Made by a program: the position numbers and the translations under genes
Part shown: one piece after another, positions 1 through 8,275 of the stretch
Layout of the letters: the number at the start of each line of letters is the position of its first letter
Position numbering within the stretch: position 1 is the first letter of the stretch
Source: Gallibacterium trehalosifermentans
GTDB lineage: Bacteria > Pseudomonadota > Gammaproteobacteria > Enterobacterales > Pasteurellaceae
Assembly: GCF_042433055.1 (NCBI RefSeq)
Contig: NZ_JBHLWB010000009.1
Location: forward strand, 124,001-188,000
Reading direction: 5' to 3'
Length of the DNA: 64,000 bases
The notes under the pieces: generated by a model
Databases searched by the model: none
Told to the model about the DNA's origin: nothing
Seen by the model: only the letters and a program-made list of their open reading frames with translations

Positions 1-149
1 AACAAATGGATACACGTTTTCTTGCTGCATTAAAAGCAGGAATGCCATCTTGTTCTGGGGTCGCATTAGGGATTGATCGTTTATTGATGATTGCGTTAGC
101 CACTGACAATATTGAAGATGTAATTTCGTTTTCAATTCAAAATGCGTAA
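1..149 (+). CDS. epmA: EF-P--(R)-beta-lysine ligase EpmA, C-terminal fragment
   Basis: Only the last 48 codons are inside the window; the reading frame begins at base 3 and ends with TAA at 147-149. The visible part contains SGVALGIDRLLM and ends in ISFSIQNA, the conserved class II aminoacyl-tRNA-synthetase-like motif 3 region of EpmA (PoxA/GenX). EpmA attaches beta-lysine to elongation factor P, which lets ribosomes pass proline stretches. The identification rests on this C-terminal motif, because the rest of the gene lies upstream of the window. The same motif exists in lysyl-tRNA synthetase, but the short end after it fits EpmA better. Confidence 0.8.
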   Translation, partial: QMDTRFLAALKAGMPSCSGVALGIDRLLMIALATDNIEDVISFSIQNA

Positions 150-160
150 AGGAGATAAGA

Positions 161-520
161 ATGCGTCAATTTATTGTACTTAGTTGCTTATTGTTAGGGT
201 TAACAGCCTGTTCCTCAAAAATGGTGTCGCCACTTTCTCAATCTTCACCGATTGTAAATATTGAAGCTGCGATTGCTGATAAATTGGCGATTACTTCTGC
301 AGCTGATCAGGTTACACTCAAAAATAAAACTAATCAGAGTATCAATTTGACGTATTTATTGACTTGGTATGATAAAAATGGCGTAACGCAGCGAGCGAAT
401 TGGCAACAGGAAGAACGCTGGCAAAAATTAATGGTAATTGCCAATCAACAAGTTTTGATTAAGTTAACTAAACCGACGGCTGCAAGTCATAATTATCGTA
501 TTTATTTGAAAGCAAATTAG
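161..520 (+). CDS. YcfL-type (DUF1425) lipoprotein
   Basis: This 119-residue protein begins with a lipoprotein signal peptide: a short hydrophobic stretch ends in LTAC at residues 14-17, so Cys17 would be lipidated. The mature part is small and beta-rich, with a YLLTWYDKNG stretch, matching the YcfL/DUF1425 family. Its function is not established. In E. coli ycfL also lies close to nagZ, so the neighbourhood supports the family call. A strong ribosome-binding site (AAAGGAG) lies 7 bases before the ATG. The gene follows epmA by 11 bases and precedes nagZ by 18, so the three are probably cotranscribed. Confidence 0.75.
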   Translation: MRQFIVLSCLLLGLTACSSKMVSPLSQSSPIVNIEAAIADKLAITSAADQVTLKNKTNQSINLTYLLTWYDKNGVTQRANWQQEERWQKLMVIANQQVLIKLTKPTAASHNYRIYLKAN

Positions 521-538
521 CATTTGGGGTGCAGCAAA

Positions 539-1582
539 ATGGCGAAGTTAATTGTTGATATACAAAGCACATCTTTAGACCAAGAGGATATCGAGATTTT
601 AAATCACCCTCTTATTGCAGGCGTGATTTTATTTACCCGTAATTTTGTGGATATTCCACAATTACAAGACTTAATTAAAAATATTCGACAAAAAGTAAAA
701 CACCCTCTTTTGATCACGGTTGATCAAGAAGGAGGACGAGTACAGCGTTTTCGTCAAGGTTTTACCCAATTACCAGCTATGCAGGCGTTTGCTCAATTAC
801 TGCCTATTGATGAACAACAGTATTGGGCAAAAGAGAGTGCGTGGGTAATGGCGATGGAAATGATGGCAATGGATATTGATCTCAGTTTTGCACCTGTGTT
901 GGATCTTGGGCATCAATGTAAAGCGATTGGCGACCGTAGCTTTCATCAACATTGGCAGCAAGCATTATCATTAGCTGAAGCCTTTTGTGATGGTATGTTA
1001 CAAGCAGGTATGGCAACCACAGGCAAACATTTTCCAGGACACGGTGCGGTGATTGCCGACTCGCATTTAGAAACCCCAACAGATGAGCGTGCATTTGAGC
1101 AGATATATCAACAAGACCTCCAACCTTTCCAACAGTTAATTCATCGTAATAAATTAAAAGCGATTATGCCTGCACATGTAATCTATTCTACAGTTGATCC
1201 AGCGCCAGCCAGTGGGTCGGCTTATTGGTTAAAACAAGTATTGCGTAATCAATTAGGTTTTAATGGCATTGTTTTCTCTGATGATTTAGGAATGAAAGGG
1301 GCAGGGGCAATGGGTAGTTACCTTGAGCGTAGCCAGCAAGCTTTAGCCGCGGGGTGTGATATTTTATTGCTCTGTAATGAACGAGCTGGTGTGATTGAAG
1401 TATTGGATCAACTAAAGTATCAACTTAGTGAACGTGAGAAAACGGCTTATCTGCAATTAGCGAAAAATAAAAAATTTACCTTATCGGAATTACAAGCCAC
1501 ATCTCGTTGGGTAAATGCTCATCGTTATTTAGGAGATTTACAACAACGCTGGTTAGATGTAAAAGAAAAGGCGAGTGTATAA
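539..1582 (+). CDS. nagZ: Beta-N-acetylhexosaminidase NagZ
   Basis: Cytoplasmic glycoside hydrolase family 3 enzyme of 347 residues. It removes N-acetylglucosamine from 1,6-anhydromuropeptides during peptidoglycan recycling. The family hallmarks are present: TVDQEGGRVQRF near residue 60, the KHFPGHG loop followed by DSHLETP that carries the catalytic His/Asp dyad, and FSDDLGMKGA containing the nucleophilic aspartate. I chose the ATG at 539, which gives MAKLIVDIQ and the usual family length; an upstream TTG would add only five residues. The stop codon overlaps the rlmC start by one base, so translation is probably coupled. Confidence 0.95.
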   Translation: MAKLIVDIQSTSLDQEDIEILNHPLIAGVILFTRNFVDIPQLQDLIKNIRQKVKHPLLITVDQEGGRVQRFRQGFTQLPAMQAFAQLLPIDEQQYWAKESAWVMAMEMMAMDIDLSFAPVLDLGHQCKAIGDRSFHQHWQQALSLAEAFCDGMLQAGMATTGKHFPGHGAVIADSHLETPTDERAFEQIYQQDLQPFQQLIHRNKLKAIMPAHVIYSTVDPAPASGSAYWLKQVLRNQLGFNGIVFSDDLGMKGAGAMGSYLERSQQALAAGCDILLLCNERAGVIEVLDQLKYQLSEREKTAYLQLAKNKKFTLSELQATSRWVNAHRYLGDLQQRWLDVKEKASV

Positions 1583-2742
1583 TGGAATGTCCTCATTTTG
1601 AGCAGAAAACTTGCCAATCTTGTCGTTGGTTAGCACAGGATTATTCACAACAAATTACCCAGAAACAGCTTCATTTACAACAACAGCTTGCAGAATTTAT
1701 TCGAGAGGATACCCTTTGTTTACCACCACAGTTATCTTCGCAAACAGCGATGCGTAATCGTGCGAAAATGGTGGTCAGTGGTGTCGTAGAGAAGCCCATT
1801 TTGGGTATTTTAGACAATCCGCAAGATATAGAGAGTGCAGTGGATCTTACGGATTGTCCATTGTATCCAGCCGAGTTTCAAGCCATTTTTCAACAACTAA
1901 AAGATTTTGTTGGACGAGCAGGATTAGTGCCTTATAACATTGCAAAACGTAAGGGGGAGTTGAAATATATTTTGTTAACACAGAGCCAAGCGAGTAAAAA
2001 ATTTATGTTGCGTTTTGTGTTACGAAGTGAACAAAAGATAGCGTTAATCCAACGTGAATTACCAGCGTTATTACACAAATTACCACAATTAAGTGTAGTA
2101 ACTGCCAATATTCAACCGCAACACGCAGCAATTTTAGAAGGGGAAAAAGAGATTTATTTCACTGCAGAACAGATGTTAGCGGAGCAGTTTAATCAAATTA
2201 CCTTATTTATTCGTCCACAAGGCTTTTTTCAAACTAACCCACAGGTGGCGGAAGCGTTATATCGTACGGCACAACAATGGACAGCACATTTACCAGTTCA
2301 GCATATTTGGGATCTGTTTTGTGGGGTAGGTGGTTTTGGATTGCATTGTGCAGTAGCACGCCAAGAAGTTGAGCCGAATATCTCACTAGTTGGTATTGAA
2401 ATTTCTGCATCTGCTATTCAAGCAGCAACATTAGCAGCAGAAAAACTGGGACTACGCAATATTCAATTTCAAGATCTTGATGCAGGGAAATTTCAAGCTA
2501 GCCAAGGTCAGAAACCTGATTTAGTGATTGTGAATCCACCAAGACGAGGAATTGGGGAAAAATTAGTCGAATATTTAAATCAGTTACAACCACGATTTTT
2601 ACTCTATTCAAGCTGTAATGTAGAAAGTATGCAACGTGATTTACGTCATTTACCGACTTATCAATTAAGAAAGTTACAGTTATTTGATATGTTTCCACAT
2701 ACTTCACATTATGAAGTATTGGGATTATTAGAACTTGCATAA
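1582..2742 (+). CDS. rlmC: 23S rRNA m5U747 methyltransferase RlmC
   Basis: This 386-residue SAM-dependent methyltransferase (RumB/TrmA family) modifies U747 of 23S rRNA. The N-terminus has the iron-sulfur cysteine pattern (Cys3, Cys11, Cys14, and a fourth in TDCPLYP). A SAM-binding FCGVGGFG motif lies mid-protein, an NPPR motif follows, and the catalytic cysteine lies in SSCNVESMQRDL. The start at 1582 (MECPHF) was chosen because it puts the cluster cysteines at the true N-terminus and overlaps the nagZ stop by one base. The frame is open 25 codons upstream, but that part lies inside nagZ and looks unlike the family. Confidence 0.94.
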   Translation: MECPHFEQKTCQSCRWLAQDYSQQITQKQLHLQQQLAEFIREDTLCLPPQLSSQTAMRNRAKMVVSGVVEKPILGILDNPQDIESAVDLTDCPLYPAEFQAIFQQLKDFVGRAGLVPYNIAKRKGELKYILLTQSQASKKFMLRFVLRSEQKIALIQRELPALLHKLPQLSVVTANIQPQHAAILEGEKEIYFTAEQMLAEQFNQITLFIRPQGFFQTNPQVAEALYRTAQQWTAHLPVQHIWDLFCGVGGFGLHCAVARQEVEPNISLVGIEISASAIQAATLAAEKLGLRNIQFQDLDAGKFQASQGQKPDLVIVNPPRRGIGEKLVEYLNQLQPRFLLYSSCNVESMQRDLRHLPTYQLRKLQLFDMFPHTSHYEVLGLLELA

Positions 2743-2763
2743 GTGATGCCAAAGGAGGCAAGT

Positions 2764-3102
2764 ATGAAAAAGATCGAAGCAATTATTAAACCATTTAAAT
2801 TAGATGATGTGCGTGAAGCCCTCTCAGAAATCGGGATCACAGGAATGACCGTGAGTGAAGTAAAAGGTTTTGGTCGTCAAAAAGGACATACTGAGCTTTA
2901 CCGTGGTGCAGAATATATGGTGGATTTTCTACCAAAAGTGAAATTAGAAATTGTCATTACTGATGAACAAGTTGAACAATGTATCGAAGCGATTATGGAA
3001 ACCGCGCAATCAGGTAAAATCGGTGATGGCAAAATTTTTGTCTATGATGTAGAACGTGTGATCCGTATTCGTACTGGTGAAGAAAACGAGGACGCAATTT
3101 AG
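2764..3102 (+). CDS. glnB: Nitrogen regulatory protein P-II (GlnB)
   Basis: A PII signal protein of exactly 112 residues, which integrates 2-oxoglutarate, ATP/ADP and glutamine status and controls partners such as the glutamine synthetase adenylyltransferase. Visible signatures are the MKKIEAIIKPFKLDDV start, the T-loop with the uridylylation site Tyr51 in GAEYMVDF, and the C-terminal TGKIGDGKIF-like box (here SGKIGDGKIFV). A near-perfect AAAGGAGG ribosome-binding site precedes the ATG at 2764. No amtB is adjacent, which favours GlnB over GlnK. The stop overlaps the GTG start of the next gene by one base. Confidence 0.94.
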   Translation: MKKIEAIIKPFKLDDVREALSEIGITGMTVSEVKGFGRQKGHTELYRGAEYMVDFLPKVKLEIVITDEQVEQCIEAIMETAQSGKIGDGKIFVYDVERVIRIRTGEENEDAI

Positions 3103-3572
3103 TGGGCGTTATTTATATTGTGATTGCCTTAGTGGCAGGGGTAGGGTTAGCCTCACAAGCGGCGATCAATAGTCAGTTAAGTAAAGTGGTTGCAGGACAA
3201 CCACTTATTGCTGCCTTAATTTCCTTTGCTACTGGAACATTAGCCTTGTTTATTGTCTGTCTAGTAAAAACAAATCTGTGGGAAGGACTACAAAATCTTG
3301 CTGGACAACCATTTTGGAAATTTATTGGTGGGCCTCTGGGAGCTTTAGTTGTCTTTACGACCATTTTTTTAGCCCCTAAAGTCGGCATTACCAATATGTT
3401 ATTTTTTATTATTATCGGTCAATTAGTGGCGGCAATGTTGATCGATCATTTCGGTTTAATTTATATGCCAGTGAGAGAAATGACCTTATGGAAAATCGGC
3501 GGTTTACTTGTTGTCGTATTAGGGTTATTGCTCTTTTTCTTTGGTGATAAATGGTTTGGTTTAAAAGGATAA
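3102..3572 (+). CDS. YdcZ/DUF606 family small membrane protein
   Basis: A 156-residue, very hydrophobic protein with about five membrane segments, matching the DUF606/YdcZ group related to drug/metabolite transporters. Members often act as homo- or hetero-oligomers, and the substrate is unknown. The start is GTG at 3102, overlapping the glnB stop, with a GAGG element about 8 bases upstream. The first segment (IYIVIALVAGVGLASQAAINSQL) is typical of the family. The link to glnB may be only operon neighbourhood and does not define a nitrogen role. Confidence 0.75.
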   Translation: MGVIYIVIALVAGVGLASQAAINSQLSKVVAGQPLIAALISFATGTLALFIVCLVKTNLWEGLQNLAGQPFWKFIGGPLGALVVFTTIFLAPKVGITNMLFFIIIGQLVAAMLIDHFGLIYMPVREMTLWKIGGLLVVVLGLLLFFFGDKWFGLKG

Positions 3573-3577
3573 AGATA

Positions 3578-4147
3578 ATGACACAACTTAAAGTAGGTTT
3601 AGTTTCAATTTCGGATCGTGCTTCACAGGGGATCTATCAAGATAAAGGTTTACCATCTCTACAAGAGTGGTTAAGCCAAGCACTTATTGATCCATTTACA
3701 GTGGAAACTCGTTTGATTCCAGATGAACAACCATTGATTGAACAAACATTAAAAGAATTGGTTGATGATTGTGGCTGTCATTTAGTATTAACTACGGGCG
3801 GTACAGGACCAGCAAAACGAGATGTTACCCCTGATGCGACATTGGCAATAGCCGATCGTGAAATGCCAGGATTTGGTGAACAAATGCGACAAATTAGTTT
3901 GCAATTTGTACCAACAGCAATTTTATCTCGCCAAATGGGTGTTATTCGTAAAGAGAGTTTGATCCTGAATTTACCAGGACAACCAAAAGCAATTAAAGAA
4001 ACCTTAGAAGGGTTAAAAGATGAAAACGGTAAGGTGATTGTGAAAGGCATTTTTGCCGCTGTTCCTTACTGTTTAGAATTATTAAGTGGCATTTATATTG
4101 ATACTCATAAAACGGTGGTGGATAGTTTTCGACCGAAGAAGAAGTAA
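3578..4147 (+). CDS. mog: Molybdopterin adenylyltransferase Mog
   Basis: A 189-residue enzyme of the MoaB/Mog family that adenylylates molybdopterin, the step before molybdenum insertion in cofactor synthesis. The protein begins MTQLKVGLVSISDRAS and carries the TTGGTGPAKRDVTPDAT nucleotide-binding loop, which is close to E. coli Mog in length and sequence. The ATG at 3578 has an AAGGAT ribosome-binding site in the right place; an in-frame ATG at 3551 lies inside the previous gene and was not used. A strong hairpin terminator follows the stop. Confidence 0.92.
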   Translation: MTQLKVGLVSISDRASQGIYQDKGLPSLQEWLSQALIDPFTVETRLIPDEQPLIEQTLKELVDDCGCHLVLTTGGTGPAKRDVTPDATLAIADREMPGFGEQMRQISLQFVPTAILSRQMGVIRKESLILNLPGQPKAIKETLEGLKDENGKVIVKGIFAAVPYCLELLSGIYIDTHKTVVDSFRPKKK

Positions 4148-4150
4148 TGT

Positions 4151-4188
4151 AAAAAAGCAGTTTAAACTATATTGTTTAAACTGCTTTT
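4151..4188. terminator. Bidirectional rho-independent terminator (mog/purC)
   Basis: A perfect 15-bp inverted repeat at 4153-4167 and 4174-4188 (arms AAAAGCAGTTTAAAC and complement) encloses a 6-base loop. Runs of A on the left and T on the right make it work in both directions between the converging mog and purC genes. Confidence 0.85.
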
Positions 4189-4203
4189 AGATAAGAAATT
4201 TAA

Positions 4204-5064
4204 TTATTTTGCTAATAAATCAAATGCTTCCTGATACTTCGCAACAGTCTGCTCGATAATCTCTTGTGGGACGCTTGGTGCAGGCGGTTGTTTATTCCAA
4301 CCGCTATTTTCTAGCCAGTTACGAATAAATTGTTTATCAAACGATGGTGGATTAGTTCCTTCTTGATAAGTATCGACTGACCAAAAACGGCTAGAGTCTG
4401 GAGTCAATACTTCGTCCATCAAGGTTAAGGTACCATTTTCATCTAAGCCAAATTCAAATTTTGTATCACAAATAATAATACCTTTTGTTAGGGCATACTC
4501 GGCAGCCGTTGTATAAAGTTCAATCGCTTTCGCTTTGACTTGTGCAGCTAATTCTTTACCAATTAATTTTTCGCATTCTACATAACTGATATTAATATCG
4601 TGATTGCCGATTTCTTCTTTGCTTGATGGGGTAAAAATTGGTTCAGGTAATTTGCTGGCATCAACTAATCCTTTTGGTAATTCAATACCACATACCGCAC
4701 CTGTTTGTTGATAATCTTTTAAACCGCTACCTGTTAAATAACCACGCACAATCGACTCGATTTTAATAGGGGTAAGACGTTTACAAACCACCGCACGTTT
4801 TTCAATCGCTTTTGCTTCTGCTTCGGGTAAGACATCATATACGGTATCACCAGTAAAATGATTTGGCATAATATGAGCTAATTTTTTGAACCAGAAGTTT
4901 GAAATTTGAGTGAGAATTTCGCCTTTACGTGGAATTGGATCATCAAGAATAACATCAAAAGCCGATAAACGATCAGAGGCGACCATTAACATTCTTTTGT
5001 CATCAATTTCATAGAGATCACGAACTTTTCCAGAATAAATTTTTTTTAGGCTAATTGTTTGCAT
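4204..5064 (-). CDS. purC: Phosphoribosylaminoimidazole-succinocarboxamide synthase PurC
   Basis: A 286-residue SAICAR synthetase, which joins aspartate to CAIR in purine biosynthesis using ATP. Motifs seen are the N-terminal YSGKVRDLYE ATP-binding strand, SDRLSAFDV, IVRGYLTGSG, DTKFEFGLDENG and LMDEVLTPDSSRFW. This is the longer PurC form rather than the roughly 237-residue E. coli type. A possible -10 element (TATAAT on the minus strand, 5100-5105) lies about 36 bases before the ATG. No convincing PurR operator was seen. Confidence 0.94.
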   Translation of the reverse strand: MQTISLKKIYSGKVRDLYEIDDKRMLMVASDRLSAFDVILDDPIPRKGEILTQISNFWFKKLAHIMPNHFTGDTVYDVLPEAEAKAIEKRAVVCKRLTPIKIESIVRGYLTGSGLKDYQQTGAVCGIELPKGLVDASKLPEPIFTPSSKEEIGNHDINISYVECEKLIGKELAAQVKAKAIELYTTAAEYALTKGIIICDTKFEFGLDENGTLTLMDEVLTPDSSRFWSVDTYQEGTNPPSFDKQFIRNWLENSGWNKQPPAPSVPQEIIEQTVAKYQEAFDLLAK

Positions 5065-5328
5065 AACGGAATACCTGTATTAAAATAAAACCGTTACAAA
5101 TTATACTATGGTTATTATTCTATTTCATCGTTATTGCTACTATTATGAAAAAATTTTCTTATCTATTTGGGGCTTTGTAAGTCTAAGATCATATTGAAAA
5201 TATTTTCTATATGAAATTTTTGATGATTGATTACGGCAAATATATTATTTTGTGAAATACCTCATTTTGTGTAATACTTTATAAGTGTTATTTTTGTTTT
5301 TGTTAAAATTTTTAAAGGAGAAAGAGAA

Positions 5329-7170
5329 ATGAAACAGTTCAGAGTGAACCAAATAGCTATTATGCTAGCCATCATGTGGGGGGGGGTAAATAATAACTCA
5401 TTTGCAGCGATGATCATTGGCAGTGATTCTCCTACCACCCAACCATCAACATCTATTACCAGCACGGGGAACTCTATTATTAAACGTGATAATATACAAT
5501 TTAAAGTTTCTGCACATGGTTCTATTAGTATAAATGCAGGAAATAATATTAATATCTCAGGAAATACCTTAATTACAGGTGGACCATTTAAAGCTAAGTC
5601 AAGAAAACAGATTAAATTTTTGGGGAATTTGAAAGTTGAGGCAAATAATCCTCCTGGTGAAATGACAATAGGGGAAGGAATTTATGTACAAAATAGTTTT
5701 TTTGGTTATCAGTCTAAATGGCTTATTAGATCGAGTCTAACGGATATTACAAACCAATCTTTTACTGTGGGTGAAAATTGGTATGGAACCACTCAAAATA
5801 TCAGCTCATTAGAAGATATAGGAACGACTGCTGATGAACAGAATATCACTATTACGTTACCACAACAGAAATGGGATAACGGAAGTGTCAATGCAGATGG
5901 TTCTGTTGGCTCGTTAACAGGAATGACAATGACAATTGGTGGTGCGGCTTATGGTTATACACGTATAGCGCTTCCTAATGATATTTTATTAGGCGATATT
6001 TTGGATAAAAATGGCGTTACCCAGTTTTCTCCTGCTGTTATTACTGTAGAACAAGGTTCTTTTGTTTCTCCTGACAATCCATCACGTAATAATTTTGCTT
6101 TTTACGGCAAGTCTACTTTACAGAATAGTAATAAAATCGTGTATTTACAATTAGTACCTGGTACAAATACAGCAAGTAATCCAACAGCTAAATATGCTTG
6201 GGGTTGGATTTATGATCAGAATCAACCTGATAAAGGGGCATATCAAGATGATACAGGAGCAATACTTTATACATCTTTACTAACTCAAGAAATGGCAATG
6301 AATAGTATTTCTCGTCGTCATGATAGAGTAGGACAGTCATTCCAGAAAGATGGCAACAGTTGGGTCAGATTACTCGGATCACATGAAAATTTAAAATCAA
6401 CACAATTTGATAGTAAGTTATATACATATGGTTTTCAAGTTGGGTATGATTTAAGAAAACATTTAACTGAGACAAAAGAAAATCGTACTGGAATAATGGG
6501 AAGTTATCAGCGTGGGATTGCGAATTTCTATGATAATTTCTATGTAGAGTTAAAAGAGGGAGCATTACTTCCTCGGTATAAAAAAGTAGCAACTGATACT
6601 ATTGATTTCTTTTCGTTAGGCGCATATCACACAAATGATTATATTTGGGGTTACACTGATTATATTGGACAGCTCTTTGTAGCTAAACATTCTATACAGA
6701 GTATTGAAAAAAATAATCATCGTCTTTATGGTGCGGGAGTAGCATTAAGTGGTGAAATTGGTTATAACCTATATCAAACAAAAAAATGGTTACTCCAAGC
6801 TCAAGGACAAGCTATTTATCAATTTAATTATACACACTTGCAGCATAACGAAAATAATATCTCTTTTCAAAGAGAAAACTCTCTTCGATTGAGACTTGGT
6901 GGACGTCTAGAATATAGTGGTGATAACAAAAAATTATGGCTTACAGCAGATATGTTACGAGATATAAAACATGGGAAAGAGGTAACGTTTGGGCAGGATA
7001 AGTTAAATTTAAAAACGCCTCACACTTGGGGAGATATTGGGCTTGGATTGGACTGGATAACAGATAAAAATTTTATTTTATATAGTGCAATTCATACTGA
7101 ATTTTCATTTAAAAATAGACCATCTAAAACCAGTTTGAAAGGTAATATCGGTATAAAATGGAAGTTCTAA
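5329..7170 (+). CDS. Type V autotransporter, poly-G tract in signal peptide
   Basis: A 613-residue exported protein. Residues 1 to about 27 form a signal peptide ending in SFA|A. A passenger of roughly 290 residues follows with no family I recognise; it is rich in Asn, Ser, Thr and Gly. From about residue 320 the sequence becomes a beta-barrel autotransporter domain (NSISRRHDRVGQSF, GNSWVRLLG, then alternating aromatic strands) and ends in Phe (GIKWKF), the usual outer-membrane insertion signal. An AAAGGAG ribosome-binding site precedes the ATG. Nine consecutive G bases encode Trp-Gly-Gly inside the signal peptide, so loss or gain of one base would switch the gene off. In this sequence it is in the ON frame. 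Confidence 0.85.
   Translation: MKQFRVNQIAIMLAIMWGGVNNNSFAAMIIGSDSPTTQPSTSITSTGNSIIKRDNIQFKVSAHGSISINAGNNINISGNTLITGGPFKAKSRKQIKFLGNLKVEANNPPGEMTIGEGIYVQNSFFGYQSKWLIRSSLTDITNQSFTVGENWYGTTQNISSLEDIGTTADEQNITITLPQQKWDNGSVNADGSVGSLTGMTMTIGGAAYGYTRIALPNDILLGDILDKNGVTQFSPAVITVEQGSFVSPDNPSRNNFAFYGKSTLQNSNKIVYLQLVPGTNTASNPTAKYAWGWIYDQNQPDKGAYQDDTGAILYTSLLTQEMAMNSISRRHDRVGQSFQKDGNSWVRLLGSHENLKSTQFDSKLYTYGFQVGYDLRKHLTETKENRTGIMGSYQRGIANFYDNFYVELKEGALLPRYKKVATDTIDFFSLGAYHTNDYIWGYTDYIGQLFVAKHSIQSIEKNNHRLYGAGVALSGEIGYNLYQTKKWLLQAQGQAIYQFNYTHLQHNENNISFQRENSLRLRLGGRLEYSGDNKKLWLTADMLRDIKHGKEVTFGQDKLNLKTPHTWGDIGLGLDWITDKNFILYSAIHTEFSFKNRPSKTSLKGNIGIKWKF
5378..5386 (+). repeat. Poly-G tract (9 G), candidate phase-variation switch
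   Basis: Nine uninterrupted G residues lie about 50 bases inside the autotransporter gene, in the signal-peptide codons. In this AT-rich DNA such a run is conspicuous, and its position is typical of slipped-strand phase-variable surface genes. With 9 G the gene is in frame; 8 or 10 would frameshift it within the signal peptide. Confidence 0.75.
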
Positions 7171-7196
7171 AGATATAATGCTGATAAAAAGTAATG

Positions 7197-7230
7197 ATAC
7201 CTCATATCATACTGATATGAGGTATTTTTT
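7197..7230. terminator. Terminator between autotransporter and queE
   Basis: A 13-bp perfect stem (7197-7209 with 7213-7225, arm ATACCTCATATCA) has a 3-base loop and is followed by a run of T. It ends the autotransporter transcript and could also serve the converging queCDE operon. Confidence 0.8.
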
Positions 7231-7232
7231 AA

Positions 7233-7847
7233 CTATTCTATTCCAATAATCTTATGGGTTTGCAAACTTAATTGCCATTTAGGCTTGGCGGAAAGTGCAT
7301 TTAATTGCCCTATTTTTTGCAGAGTATCAAGCAAATTCATCTCACCATTCCGCTCGCAAGGCGACAGATAATAATGTTCTGCTTGGATTTTTCCAGCTAT
7401 CATTTGGCAGAAAGTAATAATATCTGGTTCATCATTTACGATTCGTACTTCATCAGCAAAAGTAATACAGCGTTGCAGATACTTTTCTTGGTATAAACGT
7501 TTAGGACTGGTAGCAATATAATCAATTTGCGGTGGAACTTCTTTTAAACCATTGGTTTCTATTGCTAGAAAATACCCTTGTTGTTTGAAATAGGTTAACA
7601 GCTTGCGTAAGTTAGGCTGAATAGTAGGTTCACCACCCGTAATAATCAGATTTTTACTGCTGAACCGAGCGACCTTTTCGGCAATTTGTTGCAAGGTTAA
7701 TTGTTGAAAGGTGTGATAGTCGGTATCACACCAAGGACAAGCTAAATTGCATTTACCAAAGCGGAGAAAAACAGCAGGCATACCAGTATTAAATCCCTCA
7801 CCTTGTAAACTTTCAAAAATTTCAACGATTGGATAACAGATTTGCAT
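7233..7847 (-). CDS. queE: 7-carboxy-7-deazaguanine synthase QueE
   Basis: A 204-residue radical SAM enzyme that converts 6-carboxytetrahydropterin to 7-carboxy-7-deazaguanine in the preQ0/queuosine pathway. The iron-sulfur motif is the canonical CX3CX2C (GKCNLACPWCDTD near residues 32-42). It is preceded by FESLQGEGFNTGMPAVFLRF and followed by ITGGEPTIQ, which binds SAM. The start codon overlaps the queD stop by one base. It is the last gene of the queC-queD-queE operon on the minus strand. Confidence 0.94.
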   Translation of the reverse strand: MQICYPIVEIFESLQGEGFNTGMPAVFLRFGKCNLACPWCDTDYHTFQQLTLQQIAEKVARFSSKNLIITGGEPTIQPNLRKLLTYFKQQGYFLAIETNGLKEVPPQIDYIATSPKRLYQEKYLQRCITFADEVRIVNDEPDIITFCQMIAGKIQAEHYYLSPCERNGEMNLLDTLQKIGQLNALSAKPKWQLSLQTHKIIGIE

Positions 7848-8275
7848 TACGGTTCTCTATATTCGGCAAAAGATGTTGGTGTTTCCCATAGACGGATTGC
7901 ATCAATGGTTACTGGCAACGTAGTTTGTAAACGATGAAAAATAAAATGCGCCAAGTTTTCGGCAGTTGTACGATAAGGTAAAGCAAATGTTTTAGAGTTT
8001 AATTCTGTGAGGAGTTGTGCAATTTTACACTCTCGTTCACTGGTTTGATCATAAATAAAAGCGTGATCCATTGGTTGTAAAATCAACTGGTTTACAGCTT
8101 GTTTGAGATCACTAAAATCTAAAACCATTCCTTTTTTCGCCCCATCAACGTGTGTTTCACCAATAACAATGACTTGTAATTTATAAGTATGACCATGTAA
8201 GTTTTGGCATTTTCCATCATGCCCATCAAGCAGATGTGCCATATCAAAACTAAATTCTTTCGCAACTTTAAACAT
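7847..8275 (-). CDS. queD: 6-carboxy-5,6,7,8-tetrahydropterin synthase QueD
   Basis: A 142-residue enzyme of the PTPS family that makes 6-carboxytetrahydropterin from dihydroneopterin triphosphate. Zinc-binding histidines (FDMAHLL and NLHGHTYKL) and the catalytic cysteine (GKCQNLHGH) are present, with the family's late glutamate in LWETPTSFAEY. I placed the start at the ATG at 8275 (MFKVAKEFSFDMAH), the normal family N-terminus. The frame extends further upstream, but only through codons of queC. The gene overlaps queC by 8 bases and queE by 1. Confidence 0.93.
   Translation of the reverse strand: MFKVAKEFSFDMAHLLDGHDGKCQNLHGHTYKLQVIVIGETHVDGAKKGMVLDFSDLKQAVNQLILQPMDHAFIYDQTSERECKIAQLLTELNSKTFALPYRTTAENLAHFIFHRLQTTLPVTIDAIRLWETPTSFAEYREP

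Noticed and set aside
1507..1581. Longer N-terminus for RlmC
   Set aside because: The extra 25 codons lie within nagZ, and the family starts at the cluster cysteines encoded from 1582.
5065..5328. PurR operator in front of purC
   Set aside because: No sequence close to the ACGCAAACGTTTGCGT-type consensus was found; only a possible -10 box.
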